Source of the DNA: Trochalopteron elliotii
Taxonomy: Eukaryota; Chordata; Aves; Passeriformes; Leiothrichidae
Direction: 5' to 3'
NCBI GenBank assembly: GCA_024734555.1
Contig: JANPWX010000340.1
Location: 193,313 to 257,312 of the forward strand
DNA length: 64,000 bases
Below, one piece after another: positions 13,346-27,179 of the stretch (its first letter is position 1; each line of letters opens with the position of its first letter). The position numbers were made by a program, and so were the translations under genes. The notes below the pieces were generated by a model. The model was not told the origin of the DNA. It saw nothing but the letters and a program-made list of their open reading frames with translations, and did no database searches.

Positions 13346-15524
13346 AATCACAAAGTCAGCAGGTAAAGCTAATATGAACCATCAGCTCTCATGGTTTTAC
13401 AGCCAGGGAACTTTTGATTAAACACGATGGGCTTTGATTTTAAAATAGGTGAAAGACCACACTAGTGCAGTGGAGAATTGGTGACTGTAGCCTCAGAACA
13501 TGTAGAATTTGGTGACAGGCTTTCAGGCACTCACCTGTGCAGGGCAAATCCCACTTGCACTTTGCAAGACTCTTGCCTTTGCAAGAATCTCTGCATGACC
13601 CTTCCTTTCCCCAGGGCTTTCCTTTGCAGTTTTTCATAGGAAGTAATTATCCAGGTGTCTGGCAAGTGTTCGACACTCCCTTGTGTGCACAATGAGATTT
13701 TTTTTTTTAATAAGAAGTGACTTATTCCTCAGAGAAGTAATTTTTTTTTAATGCTGCCTTCAGCAGGGTGTGCATGTGAACTTTATTTTAATTAAGGGTG
13801 AGGAATCTGTTTTACATAACTATATCCCAGATTCTCATGAGAGAGTGAAAACAGCCCTGAGGGATTGATGAAAAGGCCAGTGAAATCAGGTTGCCTCACC
13901 GATGGGAGGCCTGATTCCAGTCTCTGAGGTTTTCTGTACCTGTGGGACTTGCTCCAAGCTGGCTGACAGCCAGAGGAATTGAGCCAATGCAGAGGCACTG
14001 CCTCCTCACAGCTTTATTTTGGGCCACTAATTTGTGGTTCTGGGCAGATACTGGGGTGGCTGTTGCAGCTCTGCCTGAGGTTGTTGTCCCTGTAGTGGGA
14101 GTGGCCAAATGGGATGTGAATCCACTTCCAAGCCTTTTCAGCCATGTCCTGTTGCTGGCTCAGACAACTTCTGCCTCTCTGCCTGTTGCCAGGGTATTGT
14201 ATTGCAACACTTGGTTTACCCATCTCCTTGGAACAGGGGTGCCTGTAATGATCAAAATGTGATCCCCACCCACCAGCTGAGTTGCTAATTTAATAGCAGT
14301 ACCAATGAGATTGGGTCAAGATGGTTCTCTGAATCTTTGAAAAAGTAAATGAATGGTGCTGGAAGTCACAAACAAATGCTGTTTGCTAAAATTTGTTCTG
14401 AGTTGTAAAATCTGAAAGGGACAGGGAGCAGATGAGTAAAATGTTTCTGTACCATTAAGGAGGGAAAATCCAGGGTGTGTGCCTGGCCTTTTCTTTATTT
14501 GTTTTCCTGTTAAGAAAAAAGAAGTGATAAGTTGTTAAAACTCAGCTGTTTCTGGAACTATACTGGAAGTAGGGCATACAAATAAAAGAGGATCTCTTTT
14601 ACTGTGCACAAAGAGAAATATGAAAAACAAACCACAAACTCTGTAAAGAGTCTAAGGAAGTCTATGAGTCAAACCTGGCATGTTGTTAGCACCTGCTGCT
14701 TGTTTGTGGTGACTGAAGCAAGCATCTCTTTAAGAAAGTTTTACTATGCTGTTATCAGTACCTCGGTGTGGTTGAAGAAGCTGAACTGCTGATAGACTGC
14801 ACAGCTGAGACCTTCAGCTTGATTCCTGCTGAATCTGGTGGTAGCTGGCAATTTTTTCTGATGCCAAAAGCCTAGAGAAGTTTGGCATGATGCCACTGCA
14901 TGAAGACACTGTTGATTTTGTTCTCTTCCTGCTTCTGCCCCAAGAGCTGGCTCTAGAGAATGTCTAGAAATTTGGCTTCTCTTATCAGAATCTTACCTGA
15001 CTCAAAGGAGGGTTTTGATGCTCAGCTCTTAATGTTTTATTGAAGTGGCAGTTCATGCCATTGATCTGAAAAGTGTTTAGTTAAAATCGATGGGAATTAA
15101 CTGGTGATGCTGGGGCTCTGCAGCCTCAGGTGGGCATCTGCCACCAATCTCCTGGGGAAGGAGGAGCCAGATGAGCAAGGAGGTGGGGCAGAGATAAGCC
15201 TGTGGGAATAGATGTCCTTCAGCTGTTCAATAGAGCAACATAAACGAGTGCACTTTTGCGAGAAAGGAATGTGATGGTCATGTCACAGCTTGGATGTGCT
15301 TTGCTTTGGGGTGAGTTCATAGGTTGGAGCATGTGCTTTGAGTGGAGGTCAATAGATTCAGCCTGGTGTGAGGTGGGGGAAGTGGGGAATAAGGTTAATG
15401 TCAGTTGTGTCAGTCTGAGGGGATGTGCTGAGGGTTTTAAGCACCTCAGAGTGCAGAAGCTGTAGAGAAATGTCTGATGGTGAAAAGTTTTTCCAGTGAA
15501 AGAGGCCTGACCATTTTCTTCATC
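13346..15524. other. Non-coding stretch, no gene seen
   Basis: No exon, RNA gene or recognised repeat. Homopolymer T runs at about 13699 and 13741 are the only low-complexity features. Open frames of about 106 codons (13942-14262) overlap other frames on both strands and look like chance. Confidence 0.55.
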
Positions 15525-15800
15525 TTAACAGAACATGAGGAAATGGCCTCAAGATATGCCAGGGCAGGTTTAGATTAGATATTAGGATTTTTTTTTCCAC
15601 AATAATGTTGTAAATCATTGGAACAGACTGCTTAAGGAAGTGGTGGAGTCACCATCCCTGGAAAGTGATCAGAAAATGTGTGAATATGGCACTTGAGGAC
15701 ACAGTGTAATGGTGAATGTGGTGATGGTGCTGCTTTGATAGTTAAACTTGATGCTTTTAAAGGTTTTTTCCAACCTTAATGACTCTATGAATCTGTGACA
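15525..15800 (+). repeat. CR1 LINE fragment, 3' end, forward
   Basis: Contains gaggaaatggcctcaag, tttagattagatattagg, gtggtggagtcaccatccc and ends ccaaccttaatgactctatg, the 3' terminus of a second CR1 subfamily (the one with the 'gtggagtcaccatccctgg' motif). The 5' part is missing. Confidence 0.9.
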
Positions 15801-17532
15801 TGAAAATTCCATTCCTGGCATAGGTGGTCGGAACAAGAACACTATAAGCTGTTCCAGGAGCAGTGATCCAAATCTGCTTTATGCAACTTGTGCCCTATAG
15901 GGAGTAGGATAAAGTGTTGCAATTGCTTGGTAGTTTAAACCAGGAACAAATCTGTGAGGCTCATTCAGGTGGAAAGGCAAAAGAGTGAGCAGTGCCAATG
16001 TCTGATTGGGAAAGTTGCACAGAGGATGGATAAGGATGGCAGAGTGCTGCCAGTTCCTCCTGCTCTCTGAGCTGTTTCCATTCTGAGTGTGGTACCAGCC
16101 CCAGCAGCTTCTGCCTGGCAGCCTGTTCCAGCAGCAGATCCCTGCTCCATGCCTTGCTCCAGAGTCGCTTGCAAAATTAGCAGAGAGTTGGAGGGTTGCA
16201 GGTGCAGAACCAGAACAAGACAGAAGCCTGGAAGATGTTTCTTCTCTGCTGTAAACTTGTGTGACCTTTCTCAACTCACTTCAGCTATGTCCTTCAGTTT
16301 ATAGAAGGGTAGTGGAGCTACTGTGCACTTCCAGGTATTCCGTGTTACCTGGCAGAAGTTGTTCTTTCACCCACATCAGTAATGTTTTATCACTGAGTAG
16401 TGTTTTATGCTTGAATGGTTTTCTGTCCAGTGCTTAAAATTTAGAAAATGGTCCTGAAATTTTAAGAGCCTCTTGTATAGGCAGAGCTGGCCCAGGGGGT
16501 GGGGGAAGGAGGAGCTGTATGCTTTTCTGGAGAAACTCTTGTGCGTTTTCTCTACCAAAATAATTTCAGGCTGTTTATTTATACCAAACCTTCATTAATT
16601 CATTGCACAGTGAAATAGCAGATAGAGGGTTCATTTGGAAAGCTGTGCAGATTAGAAGATGCTTCAATATATAAGGCCATAAGCAAGGATATAAGAACAC
16701 CCTGAGGAATAATATGAAGTGTGATGCTTTCTGGGTCTGCTACACAGCTGCAAAGCAATGGGTAAAGTCAAATTTTGCCCACACAGCTCTCCTAAGCCTC
16801 AGTACTCTGAGTTTTACTTTGCTTGCTTTGGCTTCTGAGACAGCTGGTGTCTGGAGCTGAGGCACTCCAGTACTTTGCTTAGTGTCCCCAAAAGACCTGC
16901 AAACTTAGCCAAGCTTTTGGGCTTGAAAGAGATGAGCTGCGTAGCTTGAATTGCAACTGGGTGCCTCTAGTTCTGGGAGGCTGTAATGACTGCGACCTTT
17001 TGAAATCTTGTTCAAACTGTTTTTGTTGCACTCAGACAGGAATGTTACGTTCTTTGTTCCATCTCCTAAAAGGCAAACTTCTCTGTATAGGCCGCTTGTG
17101 GCTTTTAGAGTTTGATATATATGGGTCAGGGGAGGAAGCAGGCATTGACTGTTGGATGTTTTCAAGATGCTAAAAAAATCCTTCTGAGAGCATGAAGTGG
17201 GTTTTAAGATCCCAGCTGAATATTTGCAAATAACCTCTGTCTTGATAGGAAAAGAAATAAGCCCCCAAATGCAGATTGCTTCCAATTCGTGTGCACACAA
17301 GTGAGTGGGCTGACTCTTCTGAGATAGACCTGTGTGGTAAAGGGTTACATCTTTAATGCTGAACCCTTCTCCTGGAAGGAAGCACACAACATCTCAGCTG
17401 CCATTACTGAAGCACCATTTTTTTCCAAGCAGAATAAAAAATATGCATTCAATAGTTAAAACTGAGGTAAAAGTTTGCATTGCCTCTTGGAAGGGCTCTT
17501 TTTGATGCCTGTACACCTTTAGGTACATGTCT
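15801..17532. other. Non-coding stretch, no gene seen
   Basis: No recognised exon or repeat. A 160-codon reverse-strand frame at 16905-17387 has no family resemblance that I can see and is treated as chance. Confidence 0.5.
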
Positions 17533-18470
17533 TCACAGAATTACAAACTGGCTGAGGTGAGAAGGGAGCTCCAGAGGTCATCTGGCCCAGTCTGCTGTAA
17601 TTAAGCAAGGCTACCCACAGCCAGTTACCCAGGACTGTGCCCAGACAGCATTTGAAAATCTCCAAGGATGGAGACTCCACCACCTTTCTGGGCAGCCTGT
17701 GTCAGTGCTTGGTCACTTTCACAGTGAAAAAGTGTTTCCTGATGTTCAGAGGGGCCCTCTGTGTTTCAGTTTATGCCTATGGCCTCTGGCCCCAGGCATC
17801 TCTGACAGGAACCTGGCTCTGTCTGCTTTGCATCCTCCCTGCAGGTACTTACAGAAATTTATGAGATCCCCCTGAGCCTGCTCTTCTCCCAGCTCTGTCA
17901 ACCTTTCATCATTGAAGAGATGCTCCCCTCAGCATTTTTGCAGCCCTGTGCTGGACTCTCTCTGGTCTGTGTGCCCTTCATACAGGAAAGTCCAGAATGG
18001 GACCCAGCACTGCAGGTGTGCCTTCACCAGTGCTGAGGAGAGGGGAAGGATCATCTGCCTTGAAACTGCTGGTTGTATTTTGCCTAATGCAGCCTAGGAT
18101 ACCATTTGCTTTCTTGGCTGCAAGGACCCACTGCTGGCTCCTGCTCAACTTGGTGACCACCAGGACCCCAGGTCCTTTTCTGCCAGAGTGTTTTCCATCT
18201 GGGTGACCCTCAGCACATGTAGGTGCCTGTGGTTGTTCCTCTCTGAGTGCAGAACTTTGTGTTTCTCCTTGTTGAACTTCATGAGGTTCCTGTAGGCCCA
18301 CCTCTGGTTCCCTGGGTCTTCTGGAACATCAGGACTGACATTTGCTTTCCTCCAGTCTGTGGGCCCTTCTGCCAGTTGCCATGATTGATCAAAAATTACT
18401 GAGCCTGGCTTCTCAATGGCCTCTGTTAGATCCCTCAGCATTCCTGAATGCATCCTGTTAGGGCATGGCT
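17533..18470 (-). repeat. CR1 LINE fragment, reverse, about 0.9 kb
   Basis: Begins with the antisense 3' end (tcacagaattacaaactgg) and runs through antisense CR1 3' UTR and the end of ORF2, with tctccaaggatggagactcc, gggcagcctgtgtcagtg and aacttcatgaggttcctg. The subfamily differs from the 9875 copy: it has the 'aggatggagactccaccacc' form. It is one of the two longest copies in the window and is crossed by frame breaks. Confidence 0.92.
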
Positions 18471-19400
18471 TCTTATTTTGAGTCTCTATCTGTAGATGTG
18501 AACAGAAACTTCTAGAGAAGGGCTAAAGCTTGAGAATCAAGCTGCTCTTTGGTCCTCCTTTCTTCTTTTTTCCCTCTCTATATTGCCTGCTGACCTCAGT
18601 CCTCAGCTACTGCTAGAAGTTCTTTGCTTCCATGACAAGGCTATTGTGGGTTTGGCTTTAGATTTAAAGCCTTCAGGTAAAGTGGTTTTAATGCCAGGAC
18701 ACCTCTTTTGCAAAGGTTCTCATGCTGTGTGGGGCTGCTTCTGAGATGCTGTGTCATGTACATGCAGAGACACTGTCTCCTGTGCAGGGTTTGCTGTTTT
18801 ATTCCTGGCTGAGGAAGGGAGTCTGCCTCAAGGACTGGCTGTGCAACTTCAGCTCAAAACTGCCTTAACTCACACTATTTACTTTGGAAATTACAGTTTC
18901 AATTGCTGCTGATAATCCAGCTGATTGTTATGTTTTACATATAGCACAGTTTTTTTAGTTCTTTCCTTAATTACTTATGTAAATAATTTTAGAAGACTTA
19001 GCATTAATTTTGGAGAAGCTGGCGTATGGGGCTGTGAGGCTAGCAGCAGGTGCTGTAAGTAATCACTCTTCTAAATTAAGCGACACTTTCTGAGGCAGTA
19101 GGTTAATTTCTGGGTAAGCAGCCTGCATACAGATTCTTGGAATCAGCTGGATCTTGACCCACCAAGTGACTCAAGGCTTTGTGTAGGTTTAATTGCTTGA
19201 GTTCTCACTGAAGCCTTTCATTTTTAGAGGAAACTGGGGCTGTGCTTGTCTGTTGAAACTGTGTTATCACATTGAAATCTTTGTCACCTGGCTTTGTGCT
19301 TGTCTTTGTAGCTCAGTCTTCACTGCCTTTGGAGGTCTAATTTGGAGCATGGGCAGTGTCATGGCTTAACCAGGTCAAGCTGCCTGGATCCAGGGTATCT
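18471..19400. other. Non-coding stretch between two CR1 copies
   Basis: Unique sequence without a recognisable exon, RNA gene or repeat. Confidence 0.5.
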
Positions 19401-19700
19401 ATCATAGAATGGTTTGGGTGGGATGGGACTCCAAAGATCATCTCATTCCAATTCCTGGCCATGGTCAGGGAAACCTTTCACTAGACCAGGTTGTTCAAAG
19501 CACCATCCTACCTGGCCTTGAACACTCCCAGGGATGGGGCATCCACAGCTTCTCTGGGCAACCTGTGCCAGTGCCTCACCACTCTCACAGTGGAGAATTT
19601 CTTCCTAATATCAAATCTAAAACTGCCTTCTGTCAGTTTGAAGCCTTTTCCTTATCTTATCACTACTTGCCCTTGTAAACAGTTCCCCTCCAGATTTCTT
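19401..19700 (-). repeat. CR1 LINE fragment, reverse
   Basis: Begins atcatagaatggtttgggt and follows the classical avian CR1 3' UTR in antisense (tggccttgaacactcccagg, gtgccagtgcctcaccac, atttcttcctaatatcaaat). It stops near ttcttgtagacag, so only the terminal 300 bp were inserted or survive. Confidence 0.95.
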
Positions 19701-22700
19701 GTAGACAGTATTTGGCTACTGAGAGACCGTAGTGTTCATGAGTGGCTCATGCTTGTGCTGAAGTCTGTGCTGCTGTGGGTTTCTCTCTTTAGTACAAGAG
19801 CAAGCAAAGTAGTGCTTGAGAGCTTTGCGCCATTTCTTTCTTCACCTTTGGGCCTGCGAGTTGATTTCTACAAAAATATTTCCTCTAGTATCTCTAGTGG
19901 AGCTCTCATGGGATCTGTAAGCAGTAACTGTTGACCAGACTGTGCTCAAGTGCTGCCTGTCACTTTTGCATTGTCACAGCTCTGGCTGGCATTGTTCTTG
20001 CTCAGGGCTTGGAGATTACCTGGTGACGTGTGACCCACTCTTTGTAAAACCACTCTTGAGTCTGTGAGGCTGATGGGGCCTGTGGTGTTTGTGACTTGAA
20101 AACTTTTTAAACTATTTTTTACAGGCTCTGCAAAGCTCTGAGGAAACTGGTAAAATCTTAATTTCTGGTATTACACAGAGTATGATTTTGGAGCATTTTG
20201 TCTAACTTGTGGAGTAGGAAGGTGCAGTTTCTACAGGCTCAAGCTCTGTTTAAAATCTATCATCCTGTGTGGAGATTGTGCCAAAAAGTAATGTGAAAGG
20301 TGGAATTTCTACTTACATGGAATCCCATGTAAAGTGGAGTAGAGCAGGAAAAATGCCCTCCTCCAAGGATTCAAGAAAGGAGAGAACTTCAGAGAGCTGG
20401 AGAGAAAAAATGGATTTTTGTTGCCTCTATGTGACTGTAAGCTGGAACTTTCCCCATCTCTGGCTTAGAGTTGGTGTTTCCTGTGCCTTTGGATGTTCAA
20501 CCTAATATCAAACTGGTGTTTGAAATCATACACCTGCTAAAAAGCTCTAAAGCCACTTGCTGCACTCTGTAACTTGACTTTTTGTGCTATGGTCCGTCAT
20601 CTTCAGACCAAAATGTACCAAGGATTGAAAGTCAGTGTTGAGATACAGCCCTTTCATGTTTAAAAAATTAATAATTCAAATGACAGGCTCCTGAAGGTAG
20701 AGCACATTTCTTGTGAACAGTGTTACAGAATAACATGGCTTTTGTAAATTTTTAGAGGTCTGTAATCTCTTCTCGTGTTCTAGATTAAAACTTTACTCAC
20801 TTCTTTGCTATGAAATGTTGAAGAGGAGCAGTTCACATGTGCAGAGTCTAACAAACAATATTGTACTTCTCTATAATGGAAACTAGATATATAAGCAACT
20901 TGTTCTTTTGATAGCTTAGTTTTGCTTGAAAAACTGAATTCTCATGTAGCTCTGAAGGCAAACACTCCTCTTCAGGTGGTATTCTGGTTCTGTGGGTATG
21001 GGACTGAAATATTTTTAAAAAGAAATGGTGAAGAGAAAATCATACACACTGACTCTCCACTCCTTATGGATCTTTTGACAGTGGATGCCTTGTGGGTTTA
21101 ACAGATGATCCAAATGCATATTGATTCATTCAGATGATCTCAGTGTATTCTCTGGGATGCTGTGAGATGTCAATAAGCTTGGAAATGGAGAGGTGCAACC
21201 GACAAGAGCTGGATGGACAGTGAGTTGGTGATGGGAGCATACAAACATGCTGATCTTGAACAGCCTTTTCAAAAGGGGTCAGAATTTGAATTCTGCTAAA
21301 TTCTGTGGGGCAGAATGCAAGGAAATATTTTTTTTTTCCCAGTTGAGTTAGCTCTGTGTGGGCCACAGGAATTGAAAGTGCCAGGTAAAAAAGTGACCAG
21401 ATGCTCAACAGATGTCTTGACGGTTGGCTTTCTGAATGGACTTCTGAAGAGAAAGCAGAGGACCAAAATTCTCTGTCCAGATTTGTAGATTTTGATAGGT
21501 AGTTTAAATAGGTAATTTAAGAATATTGCTTTGCACCTTTCTTGATGACTGCCCTAAACTCAGTTTAAGGCAAATATTTTTTTCCAGGCAGCATGAAGAA
21601 TTTGTAATGCTTTCTGTTATCAAGAGCAGAACTTGAAAGAATCCTGCACCATACCAAAGGTATGAATGCTGTGTTAGGGAATTTGGACATATTAATAAAA
21701 ACAACATATTACTCTACCACTTTCTCCTCTGAAATTAAATGTGTCAAGCAAATTGCTGAAACAGTAGATGGAAACTTGGCAATTACATTTGTGTGGCAAT
21801 TTGATTCTGTTCTCCTAAAATACCTCTGGAGAGCGTCCAACTGTAGCTCTGCTCTGATCCCAAGACTACCCTGCAGATGCCCTGAACTCAGACACGTAAG
21901 CAGCAAGCTCCAGCAGCCTCATCTGTGTAGCTGCTAGAAAGCTTCAAAATCTGGTTTGCTCTCAGAGGGCTTTCCATTTGGGAAAGGAACTGATACCATT
22001 CCAATTTTAACTCTGGAAGAGGAAGGAAAAATATAAAAGCTTCAGAGAAGCAAGTTTTTGTCTAGACTGTGGAGCCAGCTGGGTGTCTTGTTCTGTCTTG
22101 TCAGGCTGCCTTGTTGTTTGGGGTTGTGTCTGAGTGGTTGACAAGTGCATTAACTCTGTGAAAATAAACCCACTTTTGGTGTGGCAAATAAATCCTTGTC
22201 TCCCATGACCATCTCCTGCCACAGTTGTTTCAGCAGTGTTTTACTGACCCATAAAAATGCACAATCTTCTCTCCTTGTACTTTCATAGTCATCATTTGAA
22301 AAGCTTTCCTCTGTTTTTGCCTTAAAAACTACTTTTGAAGTGAAAGGTCCCTTTTGTTTCACTGACTATAAAGTGTGCATGATAATTACAGGACAATTGC
22401 TATGTTAGCTGAGATACTGCTGTGCTATTACAGGACAAAAACGTGCTCCAAGCAGGAGCACTTCAACTTCTCTCACTCAAACCCCAGGGGCGAGGGACAA
22501 GGAATTTCCTCAGTTATGTGCTCAGCAGTGACAGTGGTATCTGTGTGGATACAATTTATTGCAGTGTAAGTAATAGTTTAATGGCCTTGCATGTGATAAA
22601 TGCTGTTTCATGCTGGTGTGTGGTTTTCAATAGTATGTTAGAGAATTACTTACGCCTTTTAATCTGCATCATTCAAGAAGGCAATATTTTAAAAATGTGA

Positions 22701-25684
22701 TTATGATATCAAGGGTTTGTGAAGTGAAGGGCAGAGAGGCTTTTGCTGCTCCAAAGATTTCCTGTCTAGAGGATGTAAGTCATAAGCATGACAACTATGG
22801 TATGATTTTTTTTGCTATTTGGTTTGGTGTTTTTTTTTCTTTGAGTCAGGCTTCTTTCCTTCTCCTGCATTTGGATCCTCTTAAAAATGACTAGTTTCAG
22901 GGAAAAATGCAAACATACCAAATAACCTGTGGAAGTCTTCTGTCATTTGCTAACTAATTGCTGCTTTCAGAGTGGAACCTGTCTTGTTTCTTTAGTCGTG
23001 TGTCTACTTAGCTGTGCTCTTGCTCCAAAATGAGTCATGTTTCAGTCTCTGAAAGCCCCACTGTCCTTGACTGTCTTTTAAACTATTTTTTATCATTTGT
23101 TTGGGTTATTTTCTGTTGGGTACTGTCAGGGAGATGCTGTGATAGCTAAAGAGGCTGCTGCTCTTGCCTGTTGTATCCCAGTTGCTGCATTGGTTATTTA
23201 CAAGGATACGGCCTGACTTGTAGCATAGGTGTTGACCGTGTCTTGTGCAAACCCCTGCTGCCTCCAGGGATGCTACAGACCCTGTGCTGTTGTCTGTAAG
23301 ACCAAGAGCTTCACTTTGGGCAGGACCCAGGTCCCCCATTCAGAGCAGCAATACTTCCCAGAGCCTTTGGCCCGTGGAATTCTTGAGTTCCTTGTTGCTC
23401 AACTTCCCACAGGATCAAGGCCAGATTGGGTTGAACAGGGCTCATAGACATGTTTTCCTCAGGAGAAACACTCATTTCTGGCATATACTTGCCTGGTCAA
23501 TATTTGCTTAGTGAAGAGTGGGACAGGGATGGGAAAGTTCATCATCCAGTGGTAAACTGGTTTCCTGAGCATCAATACCATTAGATTTGGGTTCAAAGGC
23601 AGAAACTGGCCTCTCAGACCTCAGTGCCTCCTTGCTGTAAACCCATCCAACTTGTCCCAGGTTGTGTTGGGGATGGCAGTAGCTATTTTAGGGCAGCTCT
23701 GGAGGTATTGGGTGGGCAAAGATGGGGGTTTGGGTGCTGGAAAAAAGTTCTAAAAAGCATCTGAAGGTGGGGTTATTATTGCACAAGTTAAATGATATCC
23801 TGGATGCAAATGCTTTGTGGTTTGGGGTTGTTTTTTTTCTTTTCCTCCCTTAAAAATGTGGTTTGTTTGGCATTGAATAGCCATCAGAGAGGTGTTTTCA
23901 GGCACTGTGCTTTTAAAATCAGCATGCTAAACCCCCTTGGAGTTGTGAGAATATGTGCATATGCAGACTGGTGTTGGTTGAATTCAATTGTTACAAAACA
24001 CACCCTTGGAAACCTCATCTGGGATGGTGTTGGCATGTCCCTTACATTTTGCCAGTTTTTAGAAGCTGTCAGGTAGTACTGTGTGGGAAGTGTTACAGGG
24101 ATAAATCCTGAAATCCTAATTTGGGCTAAACTCCCACTGTTTTTAGTGGGTGGCTTGCTGGCATTAAGGCCAACACCTTCAGCTATTACAGATGACCTTT
24201 CTGTCCTGTAGAAGTCAAGGAGACTGAGACTGGATGCCTCTGTCTTGTACTAGAGATCAAACTGCAGGATTGCAGCCCTTAAAATTTGTACATGTACTGA
24301 GATCTGTGAACAAGAAGTTGGTTAACCAAAAACATTTCCAGTAACTCTTCTTTAGAGTTTCAGTAGTGCTGGTGAAATGCCAGAGATCTGGAAACAGAAA
24401 TTAGCTGGTGATTTAGAGCAGTGCATGAAGAAGACACTCATTCTGTAGGGGAAACACTGATGTTCTGAAAACTCTGCTTTACATAAATGGAGAATATATA
24501 ACGCCAGGTATTTTAAATTGAGAACTTTAAATTCTTTCAAAACACCAGCACAAATTTATTGAAATTCTGTTTGCTCAGGTAACTGATTTTTATTTTTCTA
24601 GGACAATGTTTCTATGATATGCCTGCAACTTTTGTCAGTATATTGCTTTCCAGCAAAATTGCATTAAATGTATTTTAGAAGTCAATAATCTGAAAGTAGG
24701 TACCTGAAGTTCCTGACTCTGACCAAGGAATTGAGATCATACGTTGCTCTGGCTCTGTGCAAGAAAGAGGGAAGATGTTGTGTTTGTGTTGGCAACACTT
24801 AAGAAAATCAAACAATATCTCAACAGTAAGAAAAGAAAGGCTCAAATCCCTTCAAAAAATGTTGCTGTGCAAATCTTATCTGGCAGAAGGTCTTCCCAGC
24901 TGAAAAGCTTCTTTCCTGCACCTCAGTGGAGCATCACCATTAAAGTCTGACTGAAGCCAACTTGGTGTCAGCCTCAAATGTTATGCAAGGGCACCCCAAG
25001 GACTTGCTCAGTTGCAGCTGAGGCTCTGAAGCCCACACTGTATTGTTTTCTTGTCCATTTCCCTTTAGGTGGTCGCTGCTTATTCATATTTCAAGCTCAG
25101 GAGGGCTCGTTTGTCCCACCACTGGGACTCCAAGGAGGAAGAAGGGTTTTCAAATCCTTCCATGCCCCCCTTGACCTCTGAGTTCCCCATCAGGATTTCA
25201 TACACAGCTCTCCTTTTCTTTTCCTTTTTTCTTTCCTTCCAGAGAATATATTTCCTGTGCTTTGTGAAGTTGCAGAAGCACCTGGAAGGGATTCTTCTCA
25301 TGCTGTGTGCCCTCTATCTGAATTGCCTTTCCTTTAAAGAGGTGATTGACTGATAGGAGGAGGGCTGAGCAGACAGGAAGTACTTTGGCTTTCTCCCCTC
25401 TTGGGCCTCCAAGATCATAAATGAGGTCTGTAAGAATTGGGACAAGAGCTGGCATCGCCCAAGTACTGGGACTGTGCTCCACACACTAAAATTTATAATG
25501 AGAGTGTTATGGTACTGATCCCAACTCTTCTGCTGATTTTCTGCTCAAGGTTGTCACAACCACTTTTAATTTGTCTTCGTCACTAGACTGGGGCCTTGGA
25601 TACTGAGGAGTACGAAAGTGCTTCTGACAAGTAGCTTGAATAGTGTTGTGTATCTCTCTCCTTTAAAGCCTCCCTGTCAGTTTG
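19701..25684. other. Non-coding stretch, no gene seen
   Basis: About 6 kb without CR1 and without a recognisable coding exon. There is a strong splice-acceptor-like pyrimidine tract at 25206-25242, discussed among the findings; otherwise nothing distinctive. Confidence 0.5.
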
Positions 25685-26640
25685 TGTGGCTTGTAATTGC
25701 AGAATTGCTGGTTGGCAGGAGCCTCTGTGTGGATAGTCTGGTCCAATTCCCCACCTAATGTGGTGGCAGCTGAAATAGTCTGCTCAGTGGCATGTCCAGT
25801 GGGGTTTTGAGCATGCCTAAGGATGGAAATTCCCATTATTTTCTTGAGCAATCTGTGGTTTTCTGGGTTCTGAGGTTTTGTGTCCATCTCCCCTCATCCC
25901 CACCCAGAAAAAAAGTGTGTTTTTGTTGTGGGGTTTGTTCTTACATTTAAATGGAATTTCCTGTATTTCAGTTTGTGCCCATTGACTCTTGTCCTGTTGC
26001 TGGGTACCACCAAGAGGAGCCTGGTTCCATCTTCTTTACGCCTCCATCAGGTATTTATGCACATTGATAAGACCCCTCTGAATTTTTTTCTTCTGCAGGC
26101 TGAAGAGTCCCAGCTCCTTCAGCCTCTCCTTATATGCCAGATACTCCAGTCCCTTAATTATCTTCATGGACCTTTGGCAGACTCTCAGCAGTATGTCCAC
26201 ATCTCTATTGCACTGGGGAGGGAAGCACTTGTCCCAGCACTCCAGATTTGTTTCACCAGCCTTGAGCAGAGGGGAAGGATCCCCTCCCTTGACCTGCTGG
26301 AAGTTGTTTTTCCTAATGCAGCCCACAAGCCGTTGACCTTCTTTGCTACAAAGGTGCTTTGAAGGCTCATGGTCAACTTGATGTCCACCAGGAATCTCAG
26401 GCCTTTCTCTGCTTTTTCTGCCTTCTTTCTGCCTGTTGTCTCCCAGTCTGTGCTCTTGAGCAGCAGGGCTTTGCATTTTCCTTTGTTAGACTGCAAAGGT
26501 TGGTGTTGGCTAATTTCTGCAGCCTGTCCACATCCTTCTGAGCGACAGCATGCCTGCCTGGTCTGTTAGCCACCATACTGTGTCATCTTCACACTTCCTG
26601 AGAGTGGACTCTCTGCTGTCACCCGTAATCTTTCCTCTAT
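25685..26640 (-). repeat. CR1 LINE fragment, reverse, about 0.95 kb
   Basis: Antisense CR1 with ctcttgtcctgttgctggg, ggctgaagagtcccagctcc, ctccttcagcctctcctta, cccctcccttgacctgctgg and aagccgttgacc, reaching the ORF2 end region near cacttcctgagagtgg. The 3'-most part (25685-25870) is strongly diverged. The 160-codon + strand and 146-codon - strand frames here are artefacts of this element. Confidence 0.88.
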
Positions 26641-27179
26641 AAAGAATTTAGAGCCCTGGGTGAAGTGTTTAATGAATCAAATCTCTCAACAGTTCTTAAA
26701 AGTACATTGCTGTTCACTTGGGAAAGTCAGACAGAGATGAGGCAGCTTCACTAGCACTAACAGACCATTAAATACTGTGCCTTGTAATAAAGGACTTCAT
26801 TATTATTATTTAGGACTTTAATTCCTTGAATCTCAGATACTTCATGCAATACGAGCTCATGCCCTTTGCTAACACCATAGCAACCTGCTATAAATGTCAC
26901 TATATTATGTGGCTTGTTGGCCAAAAGCTGGACAAGGAATGCTTTCTAGGGCAGGAAATCCATGGAGTCAGTAAAAAAAGTACTGTAGAATAAGGGGAAA
27001 ATCCTATTGTTGTTTTAAAGTCTCGCAAAGTGATTTTTCTTTTTCTCTCCAAAACTGTGCCCTAGAGGAAATAGAGGCATCAACTGAAATTCTCTCAATA
27101 CTTTATCTACATCCCCCTCCCCCAAAAGCTACGTCGTAGGCACAGTCTAAACCTCTGGGCTAACAGATGGTGTTGAGAG

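Noticed and set aside
16905..17387. 160-codon reverse-strand open frame as a gene
   Set aside because: No family resemblance, no splice or promoter context, and a stop-poor stretch is a sufficient explanation.
17978..18453. Reverse-strand frames of 102-107 codons
   Set aside because: They are CR1 ORF2 remnants in the sense direction of the antisense CR1 copy, with frame breaks.
25880..26476. Open frames of 160 (+) and 146 (-) codons
   Set aside because: Both fall within an antisense CR1 element and read as CR1 3' sequence, not as a gene.
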